Shown here: positions 7,990 through 15,220 of the stretch, in pieces
Layout: each line of letters begins with the position of its first letter
Position numbering within the stretch: the first letter of the stretch is position 1
Translations under genes and position numbers: made by a program
Notes under the pieces: generated by a model
Database searches by the model: none
What the model saw: the letters and a program-made list of their open reading frames with translations, nothing else
Told to the model about the DNA's origin: nothing
DNA from: Nitrososphaerota archaeon
GTDB lineage: Archaea; Thermoproteota; Nitrososphaeria; Nitrososphaerales; Nitrosopumilaceae
Reading direction: 5' to 3'
Assembly: GCA_027315065.1 (NCBI GenBank)
Contig: DAHUYT010000011.1
Location: 12,305 to 52,305 of the forward strand
DNA length: 40,001 nucleotides

Positions 7990-8199
7990 TTAACTTTCTA
8001 TATTCTTAAGGAAAACGCGAGTTTTATACGGCTTTGGCACGTCTTTGTGATAATATAATGCCTTAATCCCATGCTCAAAAGTCATTATCTTGATTGAATC
8101 TGTTGGTTGTAAGGTATTGTCAGTTTCTTTAAGATATTGGTATATCTCTCTTTCAGACATGCTGAGAATTTCACCTATCGTTTTTCTGCTTGGTTTCAA
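7990..8199 (-). CDS. Small protein with possible helix-turn-helix, unknown
   Basis: The frame is open from TTG 8241; I prefer TTG at 8199 because a TATATA element (complement of 8222-8229) sits 27 nt upstream, giving about 69 aa; ATG 8160 is another option. The N-terminal part, KPSRKTIGEILSMSEREIYQYLKE, has the spacing of a helix-turn-helix, followed by IKIMTFEHGIKALYYH. If real it could be a small DNA-binding protein. No family recognised. Confidence 0.45.
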   Translation of the reverse strand: MKPSRKTIGEILSMSEREIYQYLKETDNTLQPTDSIKIMTFEHGIKALYYHKDVPKPYKTRVFLKNIES

Positions 8200-8316
8200 T
8201 ATGTAAAAAATCCAACTCCAGTATATAATGTATATTTCCAAGCTTTACTGTGATTAATAAAAATATGATTCGGACAGGTCTAATGTTAAATACAGTAAAT
8301 GATTTTAAACGTTTGA

Positions 8317-8805
8317 ATGGTAGATTCTAAAATAGATTGGTTTGATGATTTCTTGGGGCTTGGATATCACATGTATGATGTTAGACCTACTGTTTTCTTG
8401 ATATTTAATGGAAGGAAAAAGATTGGTACCGCTTGGAACAAAATTATAAAATATTTTCCAGATGATGAGATAAAAATTAGATTTATAGAAAAAGAATCTA
8501 ACTATGAATTTGTTCTTTACTGTCAATCGCGCATATTGTCAACCATCTGGGTTTTTTTAAAATCTCTCAAGGTTTCAGAACATTATAAACAATTCAAAGA
8601 AGATTACGAGGGAGCTGCTAATCTAAAGCTTGCACTGTATATTCCAAAAAAAGATACGTATGAACTTGAAATATTCAAATATGTGAAAAGAATTACAGAT
8701 CTCAAGTTTCTGACGGAATCTGAGGTAGAACAAGATTTCATACTGGCAAGGTCAGTTGAGAATCTTCATAGGCCAAAGAATATTGATGACACTGATTTGA
8801 AATAG
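8317..8805 (+). CDS. Hypothetical protein
   Basis: 162 aa, soluble, no membrane segment or signal peptide, no motif recognised. GTTAAATACAG (8285-8295) is a TATA-like box 27 nt before the ATG, so the gene has a proper leaderless promoter. The composition is AT-rich (many K, I, F, Y, D). It converges with the PH-like gene at 8818. Confidence 0.6.
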   Translation: MVDSKIDWFDDFLGLGYHMYDVRPTVFLIFNGRKKIGTAWNKIIKYFPDDEIKIRFIEKESNYEFVLYCQSRILSTIWVFLKSLKVSEHYKQFKEDYEGAANLKLALYIPKKDTYELEIFKYVKRITDLKFLTESEVEQDFILARSVENLHRPKNIDDTDLK

Positions 8806-8817
8806 ATTCTAATCGAT

Positions 8818-9303
8818 TTACATGTGCGATTTTAACAAGGTTACCCAATCTGTCCAATCCAAACTATAATACATCAATGGCTGTCGCTGTGGATAGCTTA
8901 TCACTGATTTTGTTATTGCAAAATCATATTTTTTTATCTTGTTTTTTTCATCCTTGAATGTTATTCTTAGAAAATTTACTTTCCTTATTGTAACACTTTC
9001 TACATTTACTAAGGAATTTAATGGAATTATCTGACTCTTGGAATTCTTTGATATATCCTCATCTAGATCCGCCTCGGAATAATTGGCAAGTTTTGTTACT
9101 ATGGCCTTGTCACCTCCGAAATATTTTTCTCTTTCATTAGACATGAGTTGCAAGAATCTTGGTACAAAGATTATGTTTTTGTTTGTTAATGCAAAAACGC
9201 CTTCCTTACTTTTATGAAAGAAACCTGATAATCCATGAGCAATATCCCAAATCTTAGGAAGCGAAGCTATGATGTATTCCTCGTCCTCTAAATTAACTCT
9301 CAC
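8818..9303 (-). CDS. PH-domain-like hypothetical protein
   Basis: 161 aa, soluble. The order of strands and the phrase GVFALTNKNIIFVPRF (about 35-50), then IIPLNSLVNVESVTIRKVNFLRITFKDEKNKIKKYDFAI, resemble bacterial/archaeal PH-like domains (GRAM/bPH type, 'ltn.rliy...'), which often act as small adaptors at membranes. The start is GTG at 9303. The assignment is from pattern only and the partner is unknown. Confidence 0.6.
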   Translation of the reverse strand: MRVNLEDEEYIIASLPKIWDIAHGLSGFFHKSKEGVFALTNKNIIFVPRFLQLMSNEREKYFGGDKAIVTKLANYSEADLDEDISKNSKSQIIPLNSLVNVESVTIRKVNFLRITFKDEKNKIKKYDFAITKSVISYPQRQPLMYYSLDWTDWVTLLKSHM

Positions 9304-9376
9304 TGAAATAAACCATGTCGGTATTGGTAAATCAATCTATCTTGTTTATATTGAAATATTAAAAATAACGCGGATT

Positions 9377-9538
9377 TTATGGATGGCCTTCGCCTTCAAA
9401 TGTCATTCCATAAGTTCCAACATGCTTACCTTCTCTGATCCTCTTGTATCTATATGCTCTTTCGCCAAAGTAAATGGCAATAGTCATTCCAAGAGTAACC
9501 GCAGTTGCAATGAATATATTTATGCCTGCTTCTGCCAT
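9377..9538 (-). CDS. 53-aa single-pass membrane protein
   Basis: Reads MAEAGINIFIATAVTLGMTI... and ends FEGEGHP, 53 aa; an in-frame ATG at 9547 would add three residues. One membrane helix (about 6-24) is followed by a strongly basic stretch (ERAYRYKRIREGKH) and an acidic-Gly tail. The element TATAATAA (9561-9568, read on the minus strand) is centred 27 nt before ATG 9538, the same leaderless geometry as amt and the amo genes. It is divergent from amt with about 160 bp between the starts. Size and form suggest a small subunit of a membrane complex; which one cannot be told. Confidence 0.75.
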   Translation of the reverse strand: MAEAGINIFIATAVTLGMTIAIYFGERAYRYKRIREGKHVGTYGMTFEGEGHP

Positions 9539-9660
9539 GGCAAACATACTATTTAGCTTGTATAATAATTTTTTTTAAGATTTTTTGAAATTTTATGATA
9601 CCATACTTACGATCAAAAAGCCAGTCAGTTCTGTATTGTATCATAAAAAGAATTTTCTAA

Positions 9661-9680
9661 GATAAAATACCTTTTATAGA
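9661..9680 (+). promoter_or_regulatory. amt promoter
   Basis: The same 20-bp sequence as at 6386-6405 (GATAAAATACC...TATAGA), starting 42 bp before the ATG at 9703. The TATA core CTTTTATA is centred about 28 nt upstream of the start, so the amt transcript is probably leaderless. Confidence 0.85.
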
Positions 9681-9702
9681 CGGCAACCTTCTCTACGAAA
9701 AG

Positions 9703-11208
9703 ATGTCGGAAACAATCTCGAGAACGCCATTACAGATAATATCTAAGCACAAGTGGCCGCTCGTTTTTGCCCTAGCAGCTTTGGTTGTTACAATGTCGGG
9801 ACTCACTGCAATACAAGACGCAAATGCGCAATTTGGTCCAATAAACAAACTAGCTAATCCACAAATGACACATGAAATTCACTGTGGTCAACCAATGACA
9901 CCACCAGGTAACGGAACATTTGGTGGTAGTGAAGCACCATGTATTGATACAGGCGACACGACATTCATGTACGCAGCAGCCGTGTTCGTCATGATTATGA
10001 CTCCGGGAGGCGTCGGTTTCTTGTACGGTGGTTTATCACGAAGAAAACACGCACTCATGGTAATCTTACAAAACTTCATGGTATACGCAATTGTGAGTGT
10101 CCAGTGGGTCATTTGGGGCTACTCTATAATGTTTGGTCCATCTGCAGATCCATATGGTTTCATTGGAAACTTGGATTGGGTTGGACTGAATAATGTCTTC
10201 CATAATGCACCAGCTGATGTTTATGCACCAACGATTCCACATTTGGCATATGTGATGTTCCAGCTCATGTTCGCAGCCATCACACCTGCACTGGCAATAG
10301 CAGGATACGCTGATAGAGTTAAGATGAGTGCATTCCTAATACACATAGTACTGTGGACCACATTTGTCTATGACTTTGTGGGACATGCGAACTGGTCACT
10401 TGGAAGCCAAGGCACCGCAGTAGGTTGGCTTGCCAACATTGGAACTGAAGACTTTGCAGGAGGGACAGTCATCCACATAACATCAGGTTTTGCTGGACTG
10501 GCTGCAGCAATGTTCCTTGGAAGGAGAATAGGTTATGGGAAGGCCCCATTTGAACCTCATTCGATTCCACTGATCATGTTAGGCGCTGTACTGCTCTGGT
10601 TTGGTTGGTTCGGTTTCAACCCAGGAAGTGCAGGATTTGCGGGCTTTCTTGAAACTCAGGCTTTCCAAAACACAAACCTTGCAACAGCTGTTGCAGCAAT
10701 TTGGTGGATGTTTTTGGCTTGGGCTCACACAGGAAAAGCGAGTGCGATTGGCGCTGCTAACGGGGCAGTAGCAGGACTTGTAGCAATTACCCCTGCGTCA
10801 GGATTCATTGGAACGTGGGCATCCATAATTGTAGGCTTTGCTTGCGCGACAGTCTGCTTTTACTGTGTTCTAATCAAGAACAGGAAAAGAATAGATGATG
10901 CACTAGACACATGGGGTGTACACGGAATGGGCGGTGTAGTTGGTGCTCTTTTAACAGGTGCATTCAGCGAAACGCGAATCAATCCGTATGGTCACAACGG
11001 GCTATTCTTTGGAAATCCAATGCAGTTTGTGATAAACTGTGAGGGAGCAGGCTTTGGAGCAGCATGGTCGTTTGGTATAACTTACATCATATGGAGAATA
11101 CAAGACGCGATTTGGCCTGGCGGTGTAAGGGTAACACCAAAAGAAGAAGAAATAGGCTTAGACTTGTCGCAAGTCGGAGAAAGGGCATACTCACAGTTTG
11201 CGGAGTAG
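9703..11208 (+). CDS. amt: Ammonium transporter, Amt/MEP/Rh family
   Basis: 501 aa. Moves ammonium across the cytoplasmic membrane to feed biosynthesis and keep intracellular supply. An N-terminal hydrophobic segment (19-37, likely a signal peptide) and an extracellular stretch with C61 and C80 precede 11 membrane helices. Signature features: TPGGVGFLYGGLSRRKHA (100-117), the first pore-lining twin histidine H258 in GGTVIHITSG, and the second H407 in DTWGVHGMGGVVGALLTGAF. FNPGSAG follows the family too. GlnK is encoded 3.4 kb away and is the likely gate. A pyrimidine-rich tract (CCCCTTATTTTTCTGTTTATTCTT) after the stop looks like a terminator. Confidence 0.97.
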   Translation: MSETISRTPLQIISKHKWPLVFALAALVVTMSGLTAIQDANAQFGPINKLANPQMTHEIHCGQPMTPPGNGTFGGSEAPCIDTGDTTFMYAAAVFVMIMTPGGVGFLYGGLSRRKHALMVILQNFMVYAIVSVQWVIWGYSIMFGPSADPYGFIGNLDWVGLNNVFHNAPADVYAPTIPHLAYVMFQLMFAAITPALAIAGYADRVKMSAFLIHIVLWTTFVYDFVGHANWSLGSQGTAVGWLANIGTEDFAGGTVIHITSGFAGLAAAMFLGRRIGYGKAPFEPHSIPLIMLGAVLLWFGWFGFNPGSAGFAGFLETQAFQNTNLATAVAAIWWMFLAWAHTGKASAIGAANGAVAGLVAITPASGFIGTWASIIVGFACATVCFYCVLIKNRKRIDDALDTWGVHGMGGVVGALLTGAFSETRINPYGHNGLFFGNPMQFVINCEGAGFGAAWSFGITYIIWRIQDAIWPGGVRVTPKEEEIGLDLSQVGERAYSQFAE

Positions 11209-11330
11209 CGCTTTCAAGAACCCCTTATTTTTCTGTTTATTCTTACTGCATAACCAAAATATGGTGTAAAATGAGATGAGTTTGTATTGATTTCAGAAAC
11301 GGTAAAAAGTGGGGGGCTTAGACTCAAACG

Positions 11331-11525
11331 ATGGTAGATAGATGGCTTGCATTTTGCCTATTGCAGTTTGTAAGTGCAGTATTAGGATTTTTATGGGGAT
11401 TTTATGTGCGAAGTCCGCTCTTCTTATACATAGGAGGATTTTTTTTCTCACTTGGCGTATTTGCTATAACGCGATGGGGATATGATAGATGGAAGGCAAA
11501 ACAAAAACCAAGGCGACGCAAATAA
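11331..11525 (+). CDS. Small two-helix membrane protein
   Basis: 64 aa: two hydrophobic segments (about 5-24 and 28-46) separated by a short RSP turn, then a basic tail RWKAKQKPRRRK that should face the cytoplasm. The start is ATG. It is followed by a T-rich run. No family recognised; it lies 122 bp downstream of amt on the same strand but after a likely terminator. Confidence 0.6.
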   Translation: MVDRWLAFCLLQFVSAVLGFLWGFYVRSPLFLYIGGFFFSLGVFAITRWGYDRWKAKQKPRRRK

Positions 11526-11629
11526 AAATTAATTTTTATTATCATTTTAAAATCATCTTTTTAAAATAAATTTTTTTACAGATTAGGTTTGTTTATATCG
11601 ATCACTACTACGAGTACTCTTGATATTAT

Positions 11630-12322
11630 TTGTCTAAAGACGGAACAACTCGTTTGACCAGAAAACGAAGATATGTACTTTTTGCAGTTATTACGGCATT
11701 AGGAGTAACATTCGCATTTTATAATTCACTGAATAGCTTCCATTACTCACATTCAAAAGAATGGAATTTTGATTCATATCAAAATAATACCACGCCTGAA
11801 GATTTTATCTCATTTCAATCTAATTCTTTACCTGAATTATGGGTGGTAAAGACCGACAGTTCAGCACCGTCACAACCTAATGTGCTGGCAGCGTTGCCTG
11901 CGGAGAACAGTACCGGGTATCACATACAAGTGATGCCAGACTCTCCTACTACATCTGATGCCAAAATAAGCGTAAAATTCATGATATTGCCAGGCCGTGA
12001 GGTAGAACAGGCAGGTCTAATAGTCCGCTTTATAGACCCGCATCACTATTTTGTTTTGATAGCAGACCCGATAAATAGTAGGATCTCATTATGTAAATCT
12101 ACCACTCAATTCCTAATTTGTAACTATGAAACTCGGGCCCAGCTTAGTACTGGAATATGGTATACTTTGGAAGCCACCATATCATCACAAGGAATTGGTG
12201 GTTGGTTGGATGGCAAAGAGGTAATAAAGGCCAATAATAATTACTATCAAACAGGACAAATTGGATTGTGGACTAAAGGGGACACTGAAGCTTATTTTGA
12301 TGACTTGCAAATCAAGTATTAA
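11630..12322 (+). CDS. Membrane-anchored LamG/concanavalin-like domain protein
   Basis: 230 aa. A basic N-terminus (RLTRKRRY) and one membrane helix (about 15-32) anchor an outside domain. The sequence WNFDSYQNNTTPEDFISF...ISVKFMILPGREVEQAGLIVRFIDPHHYFVLIADP...GIWYTLEATISSQGIGGWLDGKEVIKA...GQIGLWTKGDTEAYFDDLQI matches the jelly-roll pattern of the LamG/DUF1080 superfamily, which binds or cleaves glycans. No catalytic residues can be assigned, so a binding role is likelier. The start is TTG with TTTATATCG (11591-11599) upstream. Confidence 0.7.
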   Translation: MSKDGTTRLTRKRRYVLFAVITALGVTFAFYNSLNSFHYSHSKEWNFDSYQNNTTPEDFISFQSNSLPELWVVKTDSSAPSQPNVLAALPAENSTGYHIQVMPDSPTTSDAKISVKFMILPGREVEQAGLIVRFIDPHHYFVLIADPINSRISLCKSTTQFLICNYETRAQLSTGIWYTLEATISSQGIGGWLDGKEVIKANNNYYQTGQIGLWTKGDTEAYFDDLQIKY

Positions 12323-12388
12323 CAACTGATCAATTATTCTAAACCCAAAAATTGAAAGTTTAATTAAATGATTAGTTGAAACTAAAAT

Positions 12389-12697
12389 ATGCTGTTTGGT
12401 ATTTTTGCTGTGCACAGTCCAGAGTCATGCCCATTAAACAATGTGAGGAGTAAGAGAATTTTTCTGGAAATTCAAAATAAAATGAAAGTAAACATGAAGA
12501 AATTCCACGTATCGAAGATCATAGCATTTTACATGTCAGTACTTGAACATGAATGGATAATTATCTTGGATGCCGAAAACGCGCATGATATAGAACGACT
12601 CTGCATTGCAGTTGGAATTTCGTCCATAAGTACAGTAAAAATTGTACCAATGAGTGATTTTAAAGAAACTGTAAAGCGACTGGAATCTCAAAACTGA
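12389..12697 (+). CDS. DUF3303-like alpha/beta barrel protein
   Basis: 102 aa. Pattern of small dimeric ferredoxin-like folds: MLFGIFAVHSPESCPLNN, then a helix, HVSKIIAFYMSVLEHEWIIILDAENAHDIERLCIAVGI, then VKIVPMSDFKETVKRL. The phrase 'eHe...ldA.n...ie.l' recalls DUF3303/YCII-like families common in these archaea, of unknown function. A TATA-like box (TTTAATTAAATG, about 12358-12369) sits 27 nt before the ATG. Confidence 0.6.
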   Translation: MLFGIFAVHSPESCPLNNVRSKRIFLEIQNKMKVNMKKFHVSKIIAFYMSVLEHEWIIILDAENAHDIERLCIAVGISSISTVKIVPMSDFKETVKRLESQN

Positions 12698-12762
12698 GCA
12701 CTGTGGACCTCTCATTTGCCTATATAGGCAAGGATTAGTATGACAATGATGAAAGATTTGAT

Positions 12763-13059
12763 GTGAGTTCAAGTCATGATAATAATAACACTGGGAAAGT
12801 TAATCTTAAAAGTCAACTAATTCTGGCATTAATTCCAAGTTTTATTTCGCAGATAATTGCCTTTTACAGGATTAAGAAACTGTTTCATGGGATTATCGTG
12901 GAGGCTGTAGTTTTCTTTATTGATTTGATTATTCAACTGATAGTATCCTGGCCTGTTGGAATGCTGATAACTTTTCCTATCACAGTTGGAGTGCCTGCAT
13001 ATTATGTCAGAAAATGGACAATAGAGTTTAATCGTGCAAATAAAGGCTTATTCGGATAA
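12763..13059 (+). CDS. Small membrane protein, 3' end abuts MITE copy 2
   Basis: 98 aa from GTG 12763. After a polar N-terminus (SSSHDNNNTGKVN) come two or three hydrophobic stretches (about 18-36, 42-62, 66-80), then RKWTIEFNRANKGLFG. CCTATATAGGC (about 12719-12729) is a TATA-like box. The stop codon lies inside the 8-bp target duplication left of the MITE at 13061, so the insertion fell exactly at the gene's end. The reading frame does not appear broken, but the original C-terminus could have differed. No family recognised. Confidence 0.55.
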   Translation: MSSSHDNNNTGKVNLKSQLILALIPSFISQIIAFYRIKKLFHGIIVEAVVFFIDLIIQLIVSWPVGMLITFPITVGVPAYYVRKWTIEFNRANKGLFG

Positions 13060-13060
13060 T

Positions 13061-13194
13061 TGCTTTGTTGAACAACTCTGAATCTAGTTGTTAATTTTAT
13101 AATTTTTGATATCTTGTATGACTTAGTTGATTATTCGTGGCAGCCAGTATTGAAAAATTTATGACACTCGACGAATTTTGTAGTCGACAAAGCA
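13061..13194. mobile_element. MITE-like element, copy 2
   Basis: 134 bp, ends TGCTTTGTTGA / TCGACAAAGCA, forming an 11-bp terminal inverted repeat with one mismatch. Flanks CGGATAAT (13053-13060) and CGGATTGT (13195-13202) are a decayed 8-bp target duplication (6 of 8). It differs from copy 1 only at two A/G positions. It lies 57 bp beyond the 3' end of amoB. Confidence 0.85.
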
Positions 13195-13251
13195 CGGATT
13201 GTGAAATTTTCTAGTTGGGGCTAAGAAAATGAAAAGAGAGGGGGTGATTTT

Positions 13252-13818
13252 TTAAATCACTTGCCAAGGTCTTGTTGCAAATGTAATCGCATAACCTACT
13301 CCAATTATTATTGATTGATATACAACGTTTGCATATGGAATTGGTTTTACGATTGGGTTGCCTGTTACGACTACTGTCTGTCCTGGACCTAGACCTGGAC
13401 CGATGCTTGCTATGTTAAGCTGCGTGTGCATGTGGTATACTCCTGGCTCTAAAGCTCTGATTGTGATCTTGTATGGAATCACACTGTTTGCTGGTATGTC
13501 CATTACGTTCCCGGGTGGATCTCTTGCGACAATCTCCCATCTGTTTCCAGCGTTAGGTGAGTCACCATACACAGTGTACCAGCCTCTAAGATCTCTGTTT
13601 ACGAGACTCGTAAACTTGCCAGAGTCTGTCAGAGTCTCGCCTGTTTGGACAGATTGTTTAGACCATGTCTCATCGTCTATCCTAACGAAACGGCTCTGCA
13701 GCTGTGCTTGTACACCGTGAGCTTCTGCATGTTGGAACATTTGTGCAAATGATGGTCCAACCGCTCCAAGTGCAACTATTACACCTATTGCAGCTACAAT
13801 AAACTTCTTATCGACCAT
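13252..13818 (-). CDS. amoB: Ammonia monooxygenase subunit B
   Basis: 188 aa periplasmic-facing subunit of AMO, which oxidises ammonia to hydroxylamine. A signal peptide (1-26, FAQ end) precedes the soluble cupredoxin domain. The copper-site histidines known from the pMMO/AMO B subunit have counterparts: H30/H34 near the mature N-terminus (QHAEAHG) and the HxH pair H129/H131 in YHMHTQLN. One C-terminal membrane helix (about 163-181) follows; the second cupredoxin domain of bacterial PmoB is missing, as usual in archaea. The stop overlaps a small inverted repeat (GTGATTT/AAATCAC) followed by a CT-rich tract. Divergent from amoC. Confidence 0.97.
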   Translation of the reverse strand: MVDKKFIVAAIGVIVALGAVGPSFAQMFQHAEAHGVQAQLQSRFVRIDDETWSKQSVQTGETLTDSGKFTSLVNRDLRGWYTVYGDSPNAGNRWEIVARDPPGNVMDIPANSVIPYKITIRALEPGVYHMHTQLNIASIGPGLGPGQTVVVTGNPIVKPIPYANVVYQSIIIGVGYAITFATRPWQVI

Positions 13819-14082
13819 ATCGCTTAACTAATGCAAATGACAAACAACAATGATATATGTTTTGCTCTATCTGTAGTCGATCGTGAATCGCGTGAGATAA
13901 ATGATGATTAACACTGATGTTTATCATGGGTGTGCCAATTTTTTATTCTTAAATTAATTGTAATAATACATAGTTAAATTAAATATATTTTATATATCAT
14001 GATTTAACATGTAAATAAATATGATAAATATTGCGATTCTTATAGCTACTACTTTAAATAAGTAAATAACAACTCTCAATAC
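13819..14082. promoter_or_regulatory. Divergent amoB/amoC control region
   Basis: 264 bp of very AT-rich DNA. Toward amoC, CTTTAAATA (14052-14060) is centred 27 nt before the ATG at 14083, implying a leaderless transcript. Toward amoB, GATATATG (13852-13859, read on the minus strand) is the likely TATA box, leaving a leader of about 10 nt. The middle (about 13940-14040) is over 80 percent A/T and could hold regulator sites, but I see no clear palindrome. Confidence 0.7.
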
Positions 14083-14646
14083 ATGGCACAAATGCCGGCA
14101 CTTATTCCAAAAGAAGTTGAGATCCAGAGGCTGAAGAAGATCTGGATGATCATCATCGCAATGGGATCTATTGCTGCATCCGTAGAGGTTGACAACTTTG
14201 TAGATGGCTCTCTACACCAAACATCAATCAGAGACAGTGCCTTCACACCAGCACACTGGTGGTTATACAGCCACTTTATTGCTCTACCATTAGGTTGGGC
14301 TTCAGTAGCAATGTATGACAGAAAGGTACCAATTCTGAGAGGTCCAAACAACTCAATGAACACCGGTCTTAAGATGACCATTCTAGGTTATCTAGCAACA
14401 ATGTTTACAATCGGTGTTAATGAGCTGTGGCACTTTTGGTATGTAGAGGAAATCTTTGCAGTTCCAAACCATTGGATGTTTAATATGGGTGTAGTCGTTG
14501 CATTCATGGGCGCACTTGCCTATGTAGTAAGAGTATATGCACGTCTTGTTGAACTTGGCGCAGAAACACCAGGTGAAAACCCATATGTTGCAGAGATGTA
14601 CAAGATGGCCTTAGAGGGCAAATTGTACAGCCGATCAATCCCATAA
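14083..14646 (+). CDS. amoC: Ammonia monooxygenase subunit C
   Basis: 187 aa integral membrane subunit of AMO. The metal-binding signature of the C subunit, D-x3-H-x12-H, is intact: D41, H45 and H58 in VDGSLHQTSIRDSAFTPAHWW. Further conserved segments are GWASVAMYDRKVPILRGPNNSMNTGLKMT and GVNELWHFWYVEEIFAVPNHWMF. It has about five membrane helices. It has its own TATA box 27 nt upstream and a hairpin plus T-run terminator downstream, so it is probably transcribed separately from amoX and amoA. Confidence 0.97.
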   Translation: MAQMPALIPKEVEIQRLKKIWMIIIAMGSIAASVEVDNFVDGSLHQTSIRDSAFTPAHWWLYSHFIALPLGWASVAMYDRKVPILRGPNNSMNTGLKMTILGYLATMFTIGVNELWHFWYVEEIFAVPNHWMFNMGVVVAFMGALAYVVRVYARLVELGAETPGENPYVAEMYKMALEGKLYSRSIP

Positions 14647-14650
14647 ACAA

Positions 14651-14680
14651 GCGCGCAACGCGCATTTTTTCTTATTTTTT
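14651..14680 (+). terminator. amoC terminator (GC hairpin plus T-run)
   Basis: Five bases after the amoC stop, GCGCG-CAA-CGCGC (14651-14663) forms a perfect 5-bp GC stem with a 3-nt loop and is followed by ATTTTTTCTTATTTTTT. It looks like a bacterial intrinsic terminator, whereas archaeal termination normally needs only the T-run. Confidence 0.75.
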
Positions 14681-14747
14681 AGATATACAAAATCAGTACT
14701 TTTATTCGGGAAAAACTTAAAAGCAAATGCCTTTCTAATTAATCCAA

Positions 14748-15113
14748 ATGACCTTACCAAAAGGATTCGGTTCAGGTGGCGGCGCTTCAAGTTCTGATGT
14801 CTCCAAGATGATTGGTAGACGTATAGAAAACTACATAGGCCCAATCACAGGCATATTTATCGCCTTGTGGCTAGGCACATGGGGAGGAGTTGCCGTTGCG
14901 GTTACCTACTATCCGTGGGCATATCCACCGCCAAGTGCACATTTTGCACTGACTGTATTGACCATCATTGAGTCTATTGGATACCTATTCTGTGTTAAAG
15001 TAGCAACAGAGGGTACAGACAAGGCAAAGACATACAATGGTCTTATTGCAGGTGTGATAGGAGCACTTGCGATCGCAACAATATTGACAGACTGCTTCTT
15101 CTTTGGCGGATAG
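14748..15113 (+). CDS. amoX: AMO-associated membrane subunit AmoX
   Basis: 121 aa, the small gene conserved between amoC and amoA in archaea and considered an additional AMO subunit. A Gly/Ser-rich N-terminus (GFGSGGGASSSDVSKM) precedes three hydrophobic helices (about 31-53, 65-83, 95-116), with the loop TYYPWAYPPPSAHF between the first two and CFFFGG at the end. ACTTAAAAG (14715-14723) lies about 27-30 nt before the ATG, so it has its own nearly leaderless promoter, and CTCCTTTTTTATT follows the stop. Confidence 0.9.
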   Translation: MTLPKGFGSGGGASSSDVSKMIGRRIENYIGPITGIFIALWLGTWGGVAVAVTYYPWAYPPPSAHFALTVLTIIESIGYLFCVKVATEGTDKAKTYNGLIAGVIGALAIATILTDCFFFGG

Positions 15114-15188
15114 AAGAACTATTTCTCCTTTTTTATTAAACATGTCCTAGCAGATGCTCTGTAATCTTGATCTCATGCATCATAAAAT

Positions 15189-15196
15189 TTTATATA
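15189..15196 (+). promoter_or_regulatory. amoA TATA box
   Basis: TTTATATA within AAATTTTATATACATC, centred 27-28 nt before the amoA ATG at 15221, again predicting a leaderless transcript. It is the best consensus TATA box in the amo cluster. Confidence 0.8.
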
Positions 15197-15220
15197 CATC
15201 ACATATGCCATTAGAAGCTA

